Notes: generated by a model from the sequence alone, not told the origin. DNA of 64,000 nt from Ypsolopha sequella (GCA_934047225.1 CAKOHE010000107.1:744001-808000); one strand, 5' to 3'. Numbered from the stretch's first letter, positions 23,953-34,724 are shown. Numbers and translations are program-made.

Positions 23953-24994
23953 TCATCATATATATAAAAAGAGAAGTCCTGACTGACTCACTCATTCACT
24001 GACTCACTCATTCACTGACTCATCAACGCACAGCCCAAACGCTTAGACCTAGAAAGCTGAAATTTTGCACAGAACTTTCTTTTGTAATGTAGACAAGGAA
24101 TAAGAAAGGATTTTTCGAAATTCAGCCTCTATTGGGGTGAAACGGGGGTCCACAGTTTGTATGGGGAAACAAGATTAGTTAGACTATTTTTTGTGAATTG
24201 ATATCTACTTTTAAAACTAAGCTCAAAACTTACATTGCAACAAACGTGTTTTAAAGTAAAATATTACCTACCCACATATGTACACTGTCGACAAATCATA
24301 GAATAAACTAAATGTTATCTAAGCAAAATCTCATTTTAAGTGAACTATGTTCTTATGAGAATAAAGATCATTAACCATTATTCTAGACTTCACAGGAGTA
24401 CTCCTATCTATAAATGAGTAAACATGTGTTTCAAATTTTTTCAGAATTCAACCCCTAAATGACAAAGTCTGAAAATCAACACGGGTATCGTTTGTATGGT
24501 TTATCAGGTCACTGATTACGAAAACAACAACGATTTCTAAATCCAATGTAGTGGACGTAAAATACCTAATGGGGCGTTATGGGGTTGAAATGTTGAAATG
24601 TGTAAATATCAATATGGGTGTCGTTTTTATGGTTTTTTGTGACGTCAATTACGAAAATGGAATCGATTTTGAAATTGAATATAGTGAATATAAAAATTCT
24701 TGAAAGTATGTGTGCCATAGCAAATCGGCTGTAACAGACGGACAGACAGACAGCCACACAACTGATCCTATTTGGGTTACATTTTTTTCCTTTTGAGGTA
24801 TCTATCTTTCTATATATCCACAATATATCTATCTATATCTATCTATATCCCAGCAAAATATCTTAGAACGCAAGGTGGTACATCCTTAGGGGTTGGATCA
24901 CGGGGTGCCAAAATATATTATAATGTTTGTTTCTGAAAAAAAATGTAATTTGTTTTCTGTAGGCCACGCGGGCGGAGCCGCGGGCAGAAGCTAG
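23953..24994 (+). mobile_element. non-autonomous Helitron
   Basis: Starts with TC after an A (in tcatatatataaaaagag) and ends with CTAG followed by T, as expected for insertion between A and T. Just before the end is a GC-rich hairpin (cgcgg-gcggag-ccgcg, 24967-24982). The body has no open frame and includes gctgaaattttgcacagaac. No terminal inverted repeats or target duplication. About 1.04 kb. Length and ends fit a non-autonomous lepidopteran Helitron. Confidence 0.65.
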
Positions 24995-25349
24995 TAACAG
25001 ATAAAACTGCTGTTTTGAAATGCTTAAACAATAATCTTTTCAACGATACCCATGGCGCAGATTGCTTCCCCATTGAATGAATGAAAGATAGAATATTATT
25101 TTTATGATAAGTGCGAAAAGGCTAGCACGAATTAAACGAACTGTAACTATGATTGTGAATCGGTGAATCATAAGGATTATATCGGATTTGAACGATGATC
25201 TATTTCAATCCTCAGGGCGAGTGAATATCCAGACGCCTGCAGTTCAAATTCCCTATTTGTAAATAATTTAAGGGTCAATCAACTTTTCATTTCTTTCACT
25301 TTTCCCTTAAGGAAAATTATTCTAAGTCCTTAAGAGCGGTTTAGCACCC

Positions 25350-25669
25350 GGATTGTGAAAAACCCGCCTTTTTCTAATTAGTAGAAACAGAACACTTATT
25401 CAAAATTTACTCAATAGTTCCTCAACAAAAACTTATTAACTATGTTTTGCGTAAACTGTGATCGCAAAGTTTCCGTTGGTTCCTGTAAATTACAATTTTA
25501 AAGATTAAGTTTAAAATTTACAGAAACCAATGGAAACTTTGCTATGGCAGCATACACAATACATATATATAATAATACATAATAAGGTTTTGTTCAGGAA
25601 CTATTGAGTAAACTTTAAATATGAAGTGTTCTGTTTCGATTAATAAAAAAGGCGTGTTTTTCACAATCC
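25350..25669. mobile_element. 320-bp foldback MITE
   Basis: Begins ggattgtgaaaaacccgcct and ends aggcgtgtttttcacaatcc. Inner blocks also mirror each other (ctcaatagttcctcaacaaa with ttcaggaactattgag; gcaaagtttccgttggttcc with aaccaatggaaactttgc). Almost the whole element is one imperfect hairpin. No clear target duplication. It abuts the left, broken edge of the Gypsy integrase. Confidence 0.8.
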
Positions 25670-25671
25670 AG

Positions 25672-26470
25672 AAACTGTAGTTCTATCGAAACAATAAAAA
25701 CATTAAAGGACATTATTGCCCAATTTGGAAACCCAACCCGTATAGTAACAGATAGAGGTGTAGCCTTTACAAGTCGCTATTTTAAGCTGTTTGCGGAGGA
25801 ATTTCAGTTCAGACATGTCTTAAATGCTATAGCCAGCCCTAGATCAAATGGGCAGGTTGAACGTGTTAATCGAACAATTATAGATGGTTTAAACACGATG
25901 ACTGAGAGCGAGAGCACATGGGATGAAAAATTGACTGATGTAGTTTGGGGCATTAATAACACACCGAACTCAACAACTAGTTTTTCCCCATTTAAGCTTA
26001 TGTTTGGACATGAAAACTCTCGTTTGCCAGCATATCTCGATAGAGAATCTCAGAACTCTGTTCTTCAAGAGCAATCGTTACAAAGTAGAAGAGAAATAGC
26101 GAAGCGAAGAATTGACAGAAACATGACTTTAATGAAAAAAAGATTTGATCGTAACCGTAAGAAATGTCGGAAGTATACGGTAGGACAATTAGTTTTATGG
26201 AAGGGTGGAGCCACTAGGGATACTACTGCTAAAGTCTCGCAGAAGCTAAAAAGTCCTTACACGGGTCCCTACAAGGTTTTTAAGGCTGAAACGCACATAG
26301 ATCGTTACACAATCTGTAGTGTCAAAGGCATGAAAGGATATAAAAAGTTTAGTGCAGTTGTAAGGGGAAAAGTACTAAGACCATACAAAGCTGTAGTATC
26401 CGATGCAGATAGCTCTGCTAGTGATAGAGATGTGGATAGGGACGACCTGATTGATTTGTTAGAGAGCTAA
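25672..26470 (+). pseudogene. Ty3/Gypsy integrase, 5'-truncated
   Basis: Open from about 25680 to the stop at 26470. The DDE core is visible as IVTDRGVAFTS (second Asp) and SNGQVERVNRTI (catalytic Glu), with LKDIIAQFGNP before them. The first Asp, the zinc-binding N-terminus, and all of gag, protease and reverse transcriptase are missing. The C-terminal part has the GPF-like VGQLVLWKG...YTGPYKV block typical of Gypsy integrases, and then an acidic tail. The frame carries no internal stop, so truncation is the main defect. The left edge coincides with the foldback element at 25669. The right side leads into an LTR-like stretch. Integrase joins retrotransposon cDNA to chromosomal DNA; this copy cannot do so. 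Confidence 0.85.
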
Positions 26471-26497
26471 ACTCTGTAAAAAAAAATACTCAGTTAA

Positions 26498-27537
26498 TGT
26501 TGTTTCTACATATGTAAGAAAATTCATTATGTTCTGTGTTAAAGGAATACCTAACTAGTTTTAAACAAAACAGATCATATAGCTGTTAATCCTTTATTAA
26601 AATTGTCCTGAACTCATATAAAGAATATAATACTGCCAAAGTTAACTATATTGTAGGTATCAGATAAGTAATTTAAACATGTACTTTTATTGTTAGGTAT
26701 GTGAATAAAACATGACAAAACAAATAAGTTTATTTGAAATAAAGAAATGTAGATACTTCAATATTTGATTTTATGACCCTGCAAGGCTAAGGCGTTCGTC
26801 CGGTAGTTATGCAATCTTCTTTGACGCAGTTACAGACGATAATGATCTGGAAAAAATATTATTTGTGCACTCAGTTATAAGTCTGTGTGGCTTAAGGAAG
26901 GAAAAATATTAGTCTGTGACAATAAAGTCATTTATGTAAAAGTATTGGTGACATAAGACTTGAAGAAGCAAAATAATAGCTGTGCGTTATACAATTGTCT
27001 TGTGTGACAAGATACATAGATGTCTGTGTGACATGAAACATAGAAGTCTGTGTGACATGATACATACATGTCTGTGTGACAATTAATTTAAGTTTGTGTG
27101 ACGATTAGTTTAAGTCTGTGTGACTTGGGAAATTACAAACAGCTGTACGTATTTCTGACGCTCAACAATTTACAATTAATTACTAAAGCAGCTTGAATAC
27201 TTACCAGTACAAGAATTATAAAAAGGAGAATCTGCGTTTACACATTATTTAGATGAAGTAGCAAAATGCTGTCCACTTTTATTTTCATTTCCAGATCGCG
27301 ATTGGTGATACGAAACCAACGAGTGACCGCCGTGGGACACGGCAGACTCGACCCCTATTCCCGCCAGTAACTCCGAGCACGTGTCATCACAACGCAACTA
27401 TCATGACTTCCTTTGATTAAATTTATATGAAATAATTAGTATGTGTTTATCAAATGATTATGAATATTATTAGTTTTGTTTGGTTAGAATTTATATTTAT
27501 GGATTTGTATAATCTCCGCTTTTTCTAGTTATTTATT
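26498..27537 (+). repeat. candidate LTR after the Gypsy integrase
   Basis: Lies directly after the pol stop and an A-rich tract. The left two thirds hold several loose repeats of gtctgtgtgac (26885-27125), as in a U3 region. A TATA box (tataaaa, 27217-27223) follows, and the stretch stops just before ttggcgcc at 27538, which resembles a Gypsy primer-binding site. Both boundaries are inferred. Confidence 0.4.
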
Positions 27538-27562
27538 TTGGCGCCGACTACAGTGGCGCCAA
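27538..27562. promoter_or_regulatory. PBS-like palindrome TTGGCGCC...GGCGCCAA
   Basis: Perfect 8-bp arms around 9 bases. The left arm matches the start of primer-binding sites of many Gypsy elements. Its place after a presumed 3' LTR is unusual. Confidence 0.4.
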
Positions 27563-27989
27563 GGTTGTCATTTTAATCAGTATCAACAACTGTATTTTTC
27601 AAATATGTACCAGTTACTTTGTAAATACTCGTTACAATTATCTCTTAATTATATCATGTATTTATATAGCCGTAAAAATAGAATTCAATGGTTAGAATCT
27701 TTTGTTTAGAAATTTAAATTATTGTATTCAACTTCCGGTATAGAAATTGAGCTCGGACATTATAAAAACGGAGGTAAGATGGAAACAACTCACATTTATC
27801 AACTGTACGTTACCTGAATATATTGTAAGGGGAAACGCTGCCCAAATGCACAATGAAGTTTGGAACTTAAATTAGCTAAAACTGACTGGGTTTTCATCGA
27901 CGGCCCCTGCCTCGGCCGCCGCGGCCGCCACCGCCTCTCGGGCCTCCGCGCCCGCCATGGCCTCTCCCGCGCCCGCCTCGAGCACCACC

Positions 27990-28761
27990 ACCAGGTACGA
28001 ACATCGAGTGGGCCGACTCGGTTAAGTACCTGGGATGCCACATAGATCGCCGGCTACGCATGGGGCCTCAGGTTGATCACGCCGTCCGCCAAACCAAGGC
28101 GGCAAGGGCGCTCCTGAGGCCCGTGCTAACATCAAGACTTCCACTTCGGACCAAGACGATGATCTACAAGACGTACCTGCGCTCCCGCCTTACTTATGCG
28201 GCGCCTGCGTGGTACGGCTTGGCATCTGCGACCAACCGGCAGAGACTCCAGGCGCAACAAAACATTGCCCTGCGTGCAATCACCGGCGCACACTACCTAA
28301 CGAGGAACACGACCATCGCAACGGATCTGGGGGTTGAGAGCGTTGAAGAGTTCGTGCGCCGTTTGGCCCGTGTCATCTATGACCGGGCCGACAACGGCCC
28401 GCACGAGCATCTCCGTGTACTCGCCCCCACGTACGACAGATCCCCCACCGGACAACCCTACCCTCGAGAGCTGCTGCGTGAGTCATCCGCGAGCAGCTCA
28501 GAAGAAGATGTCGGAGATTGAAGACGGACTGGGCTGCCGGTGACGTTACCACCGGCAGTCATGAAAAGGGAGTGGAACTGCCGGTCGTACAGCCGGCGGC
28601 CCGTCACGACGCGATCTCCGACATGCCGCCAACCATCATATTGGCGGCCCCCCCCGGACCCGCGGGTTGAAGCCCGCGGAGTTGAAGCCCGGGCAAAGAT
28701 GTATACATCACGGCCCGTACCTTCGACCGCCCTTCGGGCGGCCGAAGACGACCCACGTATC
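27990..28761 (+). mobile_element. Jockey-type LINE fragment inside Sm D1 tail
   Basis: 5'-truncated insertion. Its frame (through the stop at 28521) starts IEWADSVKYLGCHIDRRL and continues SRLPLRTKTMIYKTYLRSRL, LQAQQNIALRAITGAHYLTRN and TIATDLGVESVEEFVRR. That is the thumb and C-terminal region after the reverse transcriptase in Jockey-clade LINEs. A GC-rich 3' UTR of about 240 bp follows, with no poly(A). Flanked by gcaccacc at 27982-27989 and 28762-28769, a likely 8-bp target duplication, although the target is itself repetitive. Confidence 0.8.
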
Positions 28762-29010
28762 GCACCACCGCCTCTCAGGCCTTCGCGCCCGCCTCGAGCA
28801 CCACCGCCTCTCGGGCCTCCGCGCCCGCCACGGCCTCTCCCGCGCCCGCCTCGAGCACCACCGCCTCTCGGGCCTCCGCGCCCGCCACGGCCTCTCCCGC
28901 GCCCGCCTCGAGCACCACCGCCTCTCGGGCCTCCGCGCCCGCCACGGCCTCTCCCGCGCCCGCCTCGAGCACCACCGCCTCTCGGGCCTCCGGGCCCGCC
29001 TCGAGCACCA
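28762..29010 (-). repeat. 57-bp coding minisatellite (Gly/Arg tail)
   Basis: GC-rich units containing cctctcgggcctccgcgccc and ctcgagcaccaccg, about four copies. A related copy lies beyond the LINE at 27900-27989. It encodes the RGG-type tail of the Sm D1 frame; all other long frames through it are shadows. Unrelated in sequence to the 57-bp array at 16.8 kb. Confidence 0.9.
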
Positions 29011-29174
29011 CCGCCCCGCGGGAAGCCATCGCGTTTACCGCGGCCTCTCGGCGCATCATCGATGAGCAAAGTCTCCAGCGGTAGACTGTCAGGGAGGATG
29101 TAATATCTAATATCGTTTCCTCTGATACTGAGCGTCTCCAGTTGAATAGGTTCACGGTTCTTCAAAGTGAAAGG

Positions 29175-29215
29175 AAGAAGATGGGGGAGGCCTTTGCCCA
29201 ACAATGGGATGAACT
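29175..29215 (+). repeat. RTE-type LINE 3' tail scrap
   Basis: Contains ggaggcctttgcccaacaat, matching the 3' end of the LINE at 50695-50880 (gaggcctatgtccagcagtgg type). Antisense to Sm D1 and immediately next to the point where Sm D1 homology starts. Confidence 0.55.
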
Positions 29216-29219
29216 ATAC

Positions 29220-30140
29220 CTAGTTACCTAAATAAAGTGAATGATAAGTGAATTAAGTCTTTATTTTACACAAATGACATTTTCATGCAATCTTATTATA
29301 TTATATATATATTATATATATTAAATCTTTTACTGAGTGGTGATAATTATAATTTATTTTTAAGTTTAACCTCTGACATGTTATTCTTAATTTTATTGTT
29401 ATAATTGTTTTTAAACATGTCGGTCTGTATTAAAATCTATAGTTTGGCTTAATATAATATAATATAATAGACCAAGTATTATATGGTATAGAGGTTATCC
29501 AAGTAAGGATTTTTTTTTTTATTTGCGCAATGAAACTTTCATTGAGATGTTATTCAGCATGATCAATACAATAGATCACTCGCATTTGGTTTCATTTCGG
29601 AATAATATTTGTTTTACCTGACTGAAAACATAGTGTGGGAATTAGCGTCAGAGATTAGGATGGTAGGAACTAGGAAATAAAACAATATGTACTTATTTTA
29701 AAGTAGGTATATGACGTAACATTTATTGATTAGTTTAAATTAATAGGTACATACAGTAACATGACTTTTTTTTCTTTGGCAGCAGAACACTGCATTTATA
29801 CGTACTATCTACTAATTACCACAATTCTTACAAGTACTGTCCAATAGAATGAGCAATTTGTCAGGTTCTATACCTACTTAGCTATACATACAGTCCACAA
29901 TCGATGTGTTATTTTTTTAAACTAGTAGCAAATAAATCGTCCTAAAGAGCACTCGTGTTTTCATCAAAAAAGACACCTTCCCGTAATAGTGAACCTTATC
30001 GCGTAGACAAGTACCAATTAAACATACATACTATATATTTTACTTCTACAATAAAATCGGTTTTAGATAATTAGATTTGTTTATTTCCATCACAAATTAA
30101 AACTAAATAGTTGCATGATTTGATAGTAGTTTAAAAACGT
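29220..30140. other. AT-rich noncoding DNA
   Basis: No gene seen. I looked here for upstream Sm D1 exons on the minus strand and did not find any. Confidence 0.45.
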
Positions 30141-30145
30141 CCAGT

Positions 30146-30555
30146 TAAGGGCCTTACTATCGCCAAATGGGTACTTTCTAAAGCCTACTCCTCGTTTACG
30201 GCCAAACCAAAAATAATGAAAAAATGTATTATGAATAATCAGCTCTTATACAACGTAAGCAACATTTTTCTATTTCATACCACCAAAACTTCTACATGAA
30301 AAAAATTATTAACTAAATGGTGTTTTGTGGCTTGAATTCCCTACTGCTCCCAATTGGCTAGGCTGATTGAATTCATTTATGCTTTGATAAATAGATAAAC
30401 TTGATAGCTATAAACATAACATAGGATTAGTCAATCGAACAATCACGTCCAAGTGAAAAGTATAATTTTCTCCTATTTCGCCCTTTCAAGGACGCAGTGA
30501 GCGTCGTAACAGCCACTATGCATTGCGTGCTGATATGAACGTTATTTCAGTGTCG
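30146..30555 (+). repeat. unclassified 400-bp dispersed repeat, copy 2
   Basis: Close match to 18032-18440 (tttatgctttgataaataga, aggattagtcaatcgaacaa, cagccactatgcattg), and better matched to the 41380 copy in its first part (aaatgggtactttctaaagc). Confidence 0.8.
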
Positions 30556-30559
30556 TTTC

Positions 30560-31950
30560 CGTTGATATTCGTACTGAAAAATGTTCAGAAAATGATTGAA
30601 AAACAAACAAATGGAACCTTTGGGACAACCTTCACAAGTAGTGGTTTATGTAAGTGGACAAGCAATGCCAACAACTGCTAGTACCTTTCCGCTAGGAGTG
30701 TTTTACAGAGATTCTAAGTATCTTGTGGAATGTTTCATCATTATATTTATTTTCTTCGGTGAAATAAATGCATGAACAGAATTGAGCCAGTGACCATAAG
30801 TTTATGCGATAATGTTACTTGGAAAACAATTTTGGAGATACACAACAAATAAGGATATTGACTAGAAGCTACAATTTAATATATAATGTGAACGCACATG
30901 ACATAAGACTGAAAAAGATAAATGAAAATTCAATAACAAAGAGGGAGAGCACGATATCATACTTTCAGGGTTTATTTTCAGGAAATTATTTTCAGTTTGT
31001 TTTGTTGAAGTACTGCCAAGGAGGGTTACAGCTGTAAATTGTATGATGGTTGTTTAATCACAACAAAATACAAATATGGGAAACAGGATTTGAAAAATGT
31101 GTAAATCAATGTGAAACCGACCAGGCGACACGGTGGTATGGGTATATGTTTAATTGCCTATATTTTCTTTACTTCATGTGTCCAAGTACACAAGGAAGGG
31201 TGAGGTAATATCATTATTTATTATTATTATTCTGGCTATGGATTTTAATCCACTGTATTAATTGATTTATTCTTTATTGAGGACCAAGAAACCTTTTATT
31301 TGTTAATGAAGTTATACTTTTGGACCCTAAAGTTACACTTTCAACAAGTAATTTCAAGTTAACTTTTTAATGGCTGTCTCACCTGTTATAATATAACAAA
31401 TAGTATTGAGAAACTTCTGAGTGGTGATGGTCAGTGAGGAATAAAAGTATTGGTCATTGGTTAAAGCATATATTGGATACAGATATATTTACATAAAATA
31501 TAATAACTAGATAGAGGGCTCACAACGACTATCCTGTTGGATAGTTATCAAGCAGCAACTCACCATCTGCCATACAGATTTTTAGGGCAGATGTCCGTTA
31601 TCTCACTGCATAGACCTGTTTTCCGGCTCATTTAGCATTCCATCCTCATAGCCCACTCCAAATCGCTTCCTCCCTGGCAATAGTTTGGCAACTGTGGGGG
31701 ACTGTCCGTTGGTGTACCTCAATGACACATTGAGGGAGAGGCCTCCATGGATGCAGTCATCTCACATTTAGATTAAATGGTGCCAAGGGCCTCTTCAATG
31801 TTCGTTTTAGACTCCATGAACAGGGTTCGAAATTATCAAGATTATGATGGATGCTTAATGAATATCTGATAACTATCCGAAGAATATGCGATATTGATCA
31901 GATAGTTGTCGGATAATTATCACCAGTGTAAGAAATTAATTTATCTTGTT
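30560..31950. other. noncoding DNA
   Basis: No supported gene. The 72-codon frame at 30819 has no domain. GC is slightly higher near 31520-31830, without recognisable content. Confidence 0.4.
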
Positions 31951-31956
31951 TGAATA

Positions 31957-32100
31957 AATAAAAATAAAATAAAAATAAAAATCTTTATTTCTCTTAATAC
32001 ATAGCCTAATATGACAGGTTCGTAGGGCATCTCCATTTCAGCTGGAGTGGCCTGTGTTTGGAGATACCGCTCTTCCACAATAATCAGGTAAATCGAGGTT
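31957..32100 (-). repeat. retroelement 3' end with (AATAAA)n-type tail
   Basis: An (AAATAA)n run at 31957-31981 is followed by tctttatttctcttaataca and gtagggcatctccatttcag. Read on the minus strand this is a polyadenylation-type tail. Family not recognised. Confidence 0.4.
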
Positions 32101-32267
32101 GGCCGTATGGCATACATAGACAAACTGAAGCTTAACTATAACTAAACTATTAATAATAAAGTACTATAAAGCTATATTGGTGATTTTAATACCGAAACAA
32201 AACATAACATTATGGATATAGATAGGTGTACAATTAATTATACAAGATAACATACGTGTGTTCATAT

Positions 32268-32352
32268 TGAGAGTGTGTGTACCAGTGTGTGAGTGTCTGT
32301 GTGAGAGGGTATGTGAGAGGGTGTGTATGTGTGTGTATTTGTGTGTTTATGT
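32268..32352. repeat. (TG)n-rich microsatellite
   Basis: Imperfect GT/GA-rich run with gtgtgtgtatttgtgtgttt-like words. Confidence 0.8.
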
Positions 32353-32606
32353 GATGTATGTTAATAAATCCTCTGTTTCATCATAGGTCAAAGGTTGAAT
32401 AAATTTAGTAAGCAGCTTTTTGCACTCCCGAGATGGTTTAACATAGATATAGATTTCTATATTTATTTTGTTGTATAAAAATGCCGAGCGCGTATCATAC
32501 TGCATGCTAGCAAATGTAGTTCTGACGGGGGGTAATTTTACAATAATGTCTTTCCTTCGTTTTTTTATTAGGCTAAGGTCAAGTGGGAGAGATTTATGGA
32601 TTTTGA

Positions 32607-32700
32607 GGCTGATTTGAGGCCGATACACATTATGTGTGTACGCGGTATTTCATTACCATAAACAGAGGCTGATACACATGATATGTGTACGCAGTGTAGC
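32607..32700 (+). repeat. GCGGTATTTCAT-type repeat pair, copy 1
   Basis: Contains gaggccgatacacattatgt then gtacgcggtatttcat, and a second, weaker unit (gaggctgatacacatgatat ... tacgcagt). The same two-unit arrangement occurs at 34352-34450. Related to the 57-bp array at 16826-17190. The cacattatgtg core is palindromic. Confidence 0.8.
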
Positions 32701-32719
32701 ATAGCAAATTTTATAAGGT

Positions 32720-33720
32720 GCGATTATCTCAAAATTTTCGCGTCGTTGTTTGCTTGTCGGTAAATTTCGATTTTACCCCCTGTTCGCTGGGTTAGTAAGT
32801 GTGCAAGTTAAGTGGATAGACATGAAGTTCGCTCGCTTGTCTGGTGCGAGAGCGAGACCGTTTCCGTGGATTGCTCGGTCAGTGTTTTGGCAGACAAGTA
32901 GTGTCGTTTTTTTTTACCTTTCTTTTTGGTTCCTTGTTTTGGAAAATGGCGGATTTGCCAACAGGAGTTGTTTAAAGTTAAAAAGAAGGTTGGTTTCGAG
33001 GTTAAATTGGTGTGTTTATTTTGCGTGGAATGGTTTCCGTAATATTGTTTTCTATTTTCAGAAGGATTTTTGGAGGTGATTGTTGGAGATTTTTTGGCCG
33101 GGTTGGTGGGAGATCTGATCTAGTGTCAGATCATGGTACGTATTGCATTTCTTTGTATTTTGAGTCACCGGAATTCTGTTCTCATCGTTCCGTGTAGTAA
33201 AGGTTTTAATATGTTTTTTATTTTCTTCTAATTCCAGGGTGTTTTGTTTCTTTCGTGAAATTTGTCCGGCTGGCTGAGAGATGACCGCCACGTGGTGTTT
33301 CACGGTCAAGCTGTTCCTTTGTTAGCGAGGTTGGAGTTCATTCACCTTTAAGTTGGACAGCGACGACGTGCCAGTTTGGTAGAAATGTTGGCGAATTTCA
33401 AGTATGTGTCGTAGGTTTTATTTTTAACCTCACATAATAAAAGGTGGCTTGGACGGGATGTTTCCAGGACACTTAGATTTATGATTTTTTAAACCAAGTA
33501 TAATTCTTCTTCCTGTTTCACTGAATAACCTAAAATGTAAAATTTAATAGTTCCGTAATTTTTCCTGGTAGAACTGAATGGTGTACCAGACGATTTAGTC
33601 AAAAGAGAATGTTCGACAAATATTATTTAGATGGATTCACGGCTCCACTGAGCTAGATTTTGTGTGGAAATTATTTTCCTTGTTTTTTTTCTTCAAGTTT
33701 CTTTCTCTTAAAGTTTTTTA
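32720..33720. other. unassigned segment between two repeat pairs
   Basis: Holds a 109-codon frame (32750-33079) with no recognisable domain and no similarity that I can name. T-rich low complexity inflates the hydrophobic look of this frame. Not called as a gene. Confidence 0.4.
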
Positions 33721-33729
33721 TGTAGATTC

Positions 33730-34135
33730 ACAGGATTCAATGTAATATAGTTACCTGTGGTTAAGGCGGAACCTAACCCAACGACATTATTTACTTAAAG
33801 GTTTTAGTAATGTCTTGGCAGAATTTATTCTGAATGTAATATTGTTACCTGTTGTTAAGGCAGTACCTGTCGCAACTATTTGATGTACTAAAAGTTTAGT
33901 AATGTCTTGGCAGAATTTTATTCCGAATGTAATATTGCTACCTGATGTTAAGGCGGTACCTGTCGCAACTATTTGATGTTCTAAAAGTTTTAGTAATGTC
34001 TTGGCAGAATTTATTCCGAAGGTAATATTGCTCCCTGATGTTAACGCGGTAACTAACACAACTATTTGAGGTTCTTAAAGTTTTAATAAGGTCTTGGCCA
34101 AAATTTTGTAACAATGTAATATTGTCAGATACATC
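33730..34135. repeat. 93-bp tandem array, about 4 units
   Basis: tttagtaatgtcttggcag-type words start at 33802, 33895, 33989 and 34082 (spacing 93-94). A partial unit precedes. Copies are diverged by substitutions, so the array is older than the 38-bp and 82-bp arrays. The 90-codon minus-strand frame is a by-product of the repeats. Confidence 0.9.
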
Positions 34136-34351
34136 TTCAGTCTTGTGAAGTTATACATTTTTTTGATAAAGTTAAATACACTTAATTGTAAAGTACCTCG
34201 AAGTTTTCTTCAGAACCTTTTTCCAACTGTTAGGTTACAATTAGGTCACTTTTTAACTTTATTTGTTAAGAGGCACGTCTGGTGGAAAAGACCGGGTTCC
34301 CGCCGGCCGTGCCGCTTTACAGCAGTATATCATCAATTTCATATTATAATC

Positions 34352-34450
34352 TGAGGCCGATACACATTATGTGTGTACGCGGTATTTCATCAACTACGAC
34401 ACCATGTACAGAGGCTGATACATCTGGCGAGTGTACGCAGTATTCTATCA
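34352..34450 (+). repeat. GCGGTATTTCAT-type repeat pair, copy 2
   Basis: Same block order and orientation as 32607-32700 (gaggccgatacacattatgt, gtacgcggtatttcatcaac, then a weaker unit). Together the two copies form direct repeats around a 1.65-kb segment. Confidence 0.8.
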
Positions 34451-34724
34451 AGAACTGAACGCTGAGCAGAGACGGATAATTAAGAAATATATTACATCTA
34501 TAATAACGCTTATATGACATGCGTCAAATTGTTGAAAATAGTCGGTTCGGCTATGGACCATAAAAATAATTTGTACAAAATATAGTTAATGTAATAAGTA
34601 ATAACATCACCAGACTGAATGAGGCCATTCAGCGGGTAAGGGATGGCCGGAACGAATTATAATGCTGATTATTTTGTCTAACTGTTTTAACTGGCATATT
34701 GCTTCATGTTAAAGCCTTTTGTTT

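Larger units (their letters stand above)
27894..29169 (-). pseudogene. Sm D1-like (SNRPD1) 3' part, split by a LINE
   Basis: The minus strand reads [19 protein letters not shown], then [19 protein letters not shown]: the Sm2 motif and C-terminal half of small nuclear ribonucleoprotein Sm D1, a core protein of spliceosomal snRNPs. A Gly/Arg tail follows, built of 19-residue repeats ([18 protein letters not shown]). At 28761 the frame enters a LINE in the opposite orientation. The tail resumes beyond it (27989 down) and ends [11 protein letters not shown] with a TGA at 27894-27896. With the insertion, translation would run into LINE antisense and stop at 28458. Residues before TLKN (about the first 60) are absent. 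Homology seems to begin at ACT TTG with no acceptor AG before it, although tttgaag could serve as one. No N-terminal exon was seen up to 34 kb. Truncated copy or last exon of an altered gene: unresolved. Confidence 0.7.

Noticed and set aside
28540..29155. Long Pro/Arg-rich frames on the plus strand and an Ala/Glu-rich frame on the minus strand
   Set aside because: They are shadow frames of the GC-rich 57-bp repeat. Only the Gly/Arg frame continues into recognisable Sm D1 sequence.
32750..33079. 109-codon hydrophobic frame as a membrane protein gene
   Set aside because: The hydrophobic look comes from T-rich DNA. No family resemblance, and no splice or promoter support.
33787..34059. 90-codon repetitive frame
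   Set aside because: Produced by the 93-bp tandem array.
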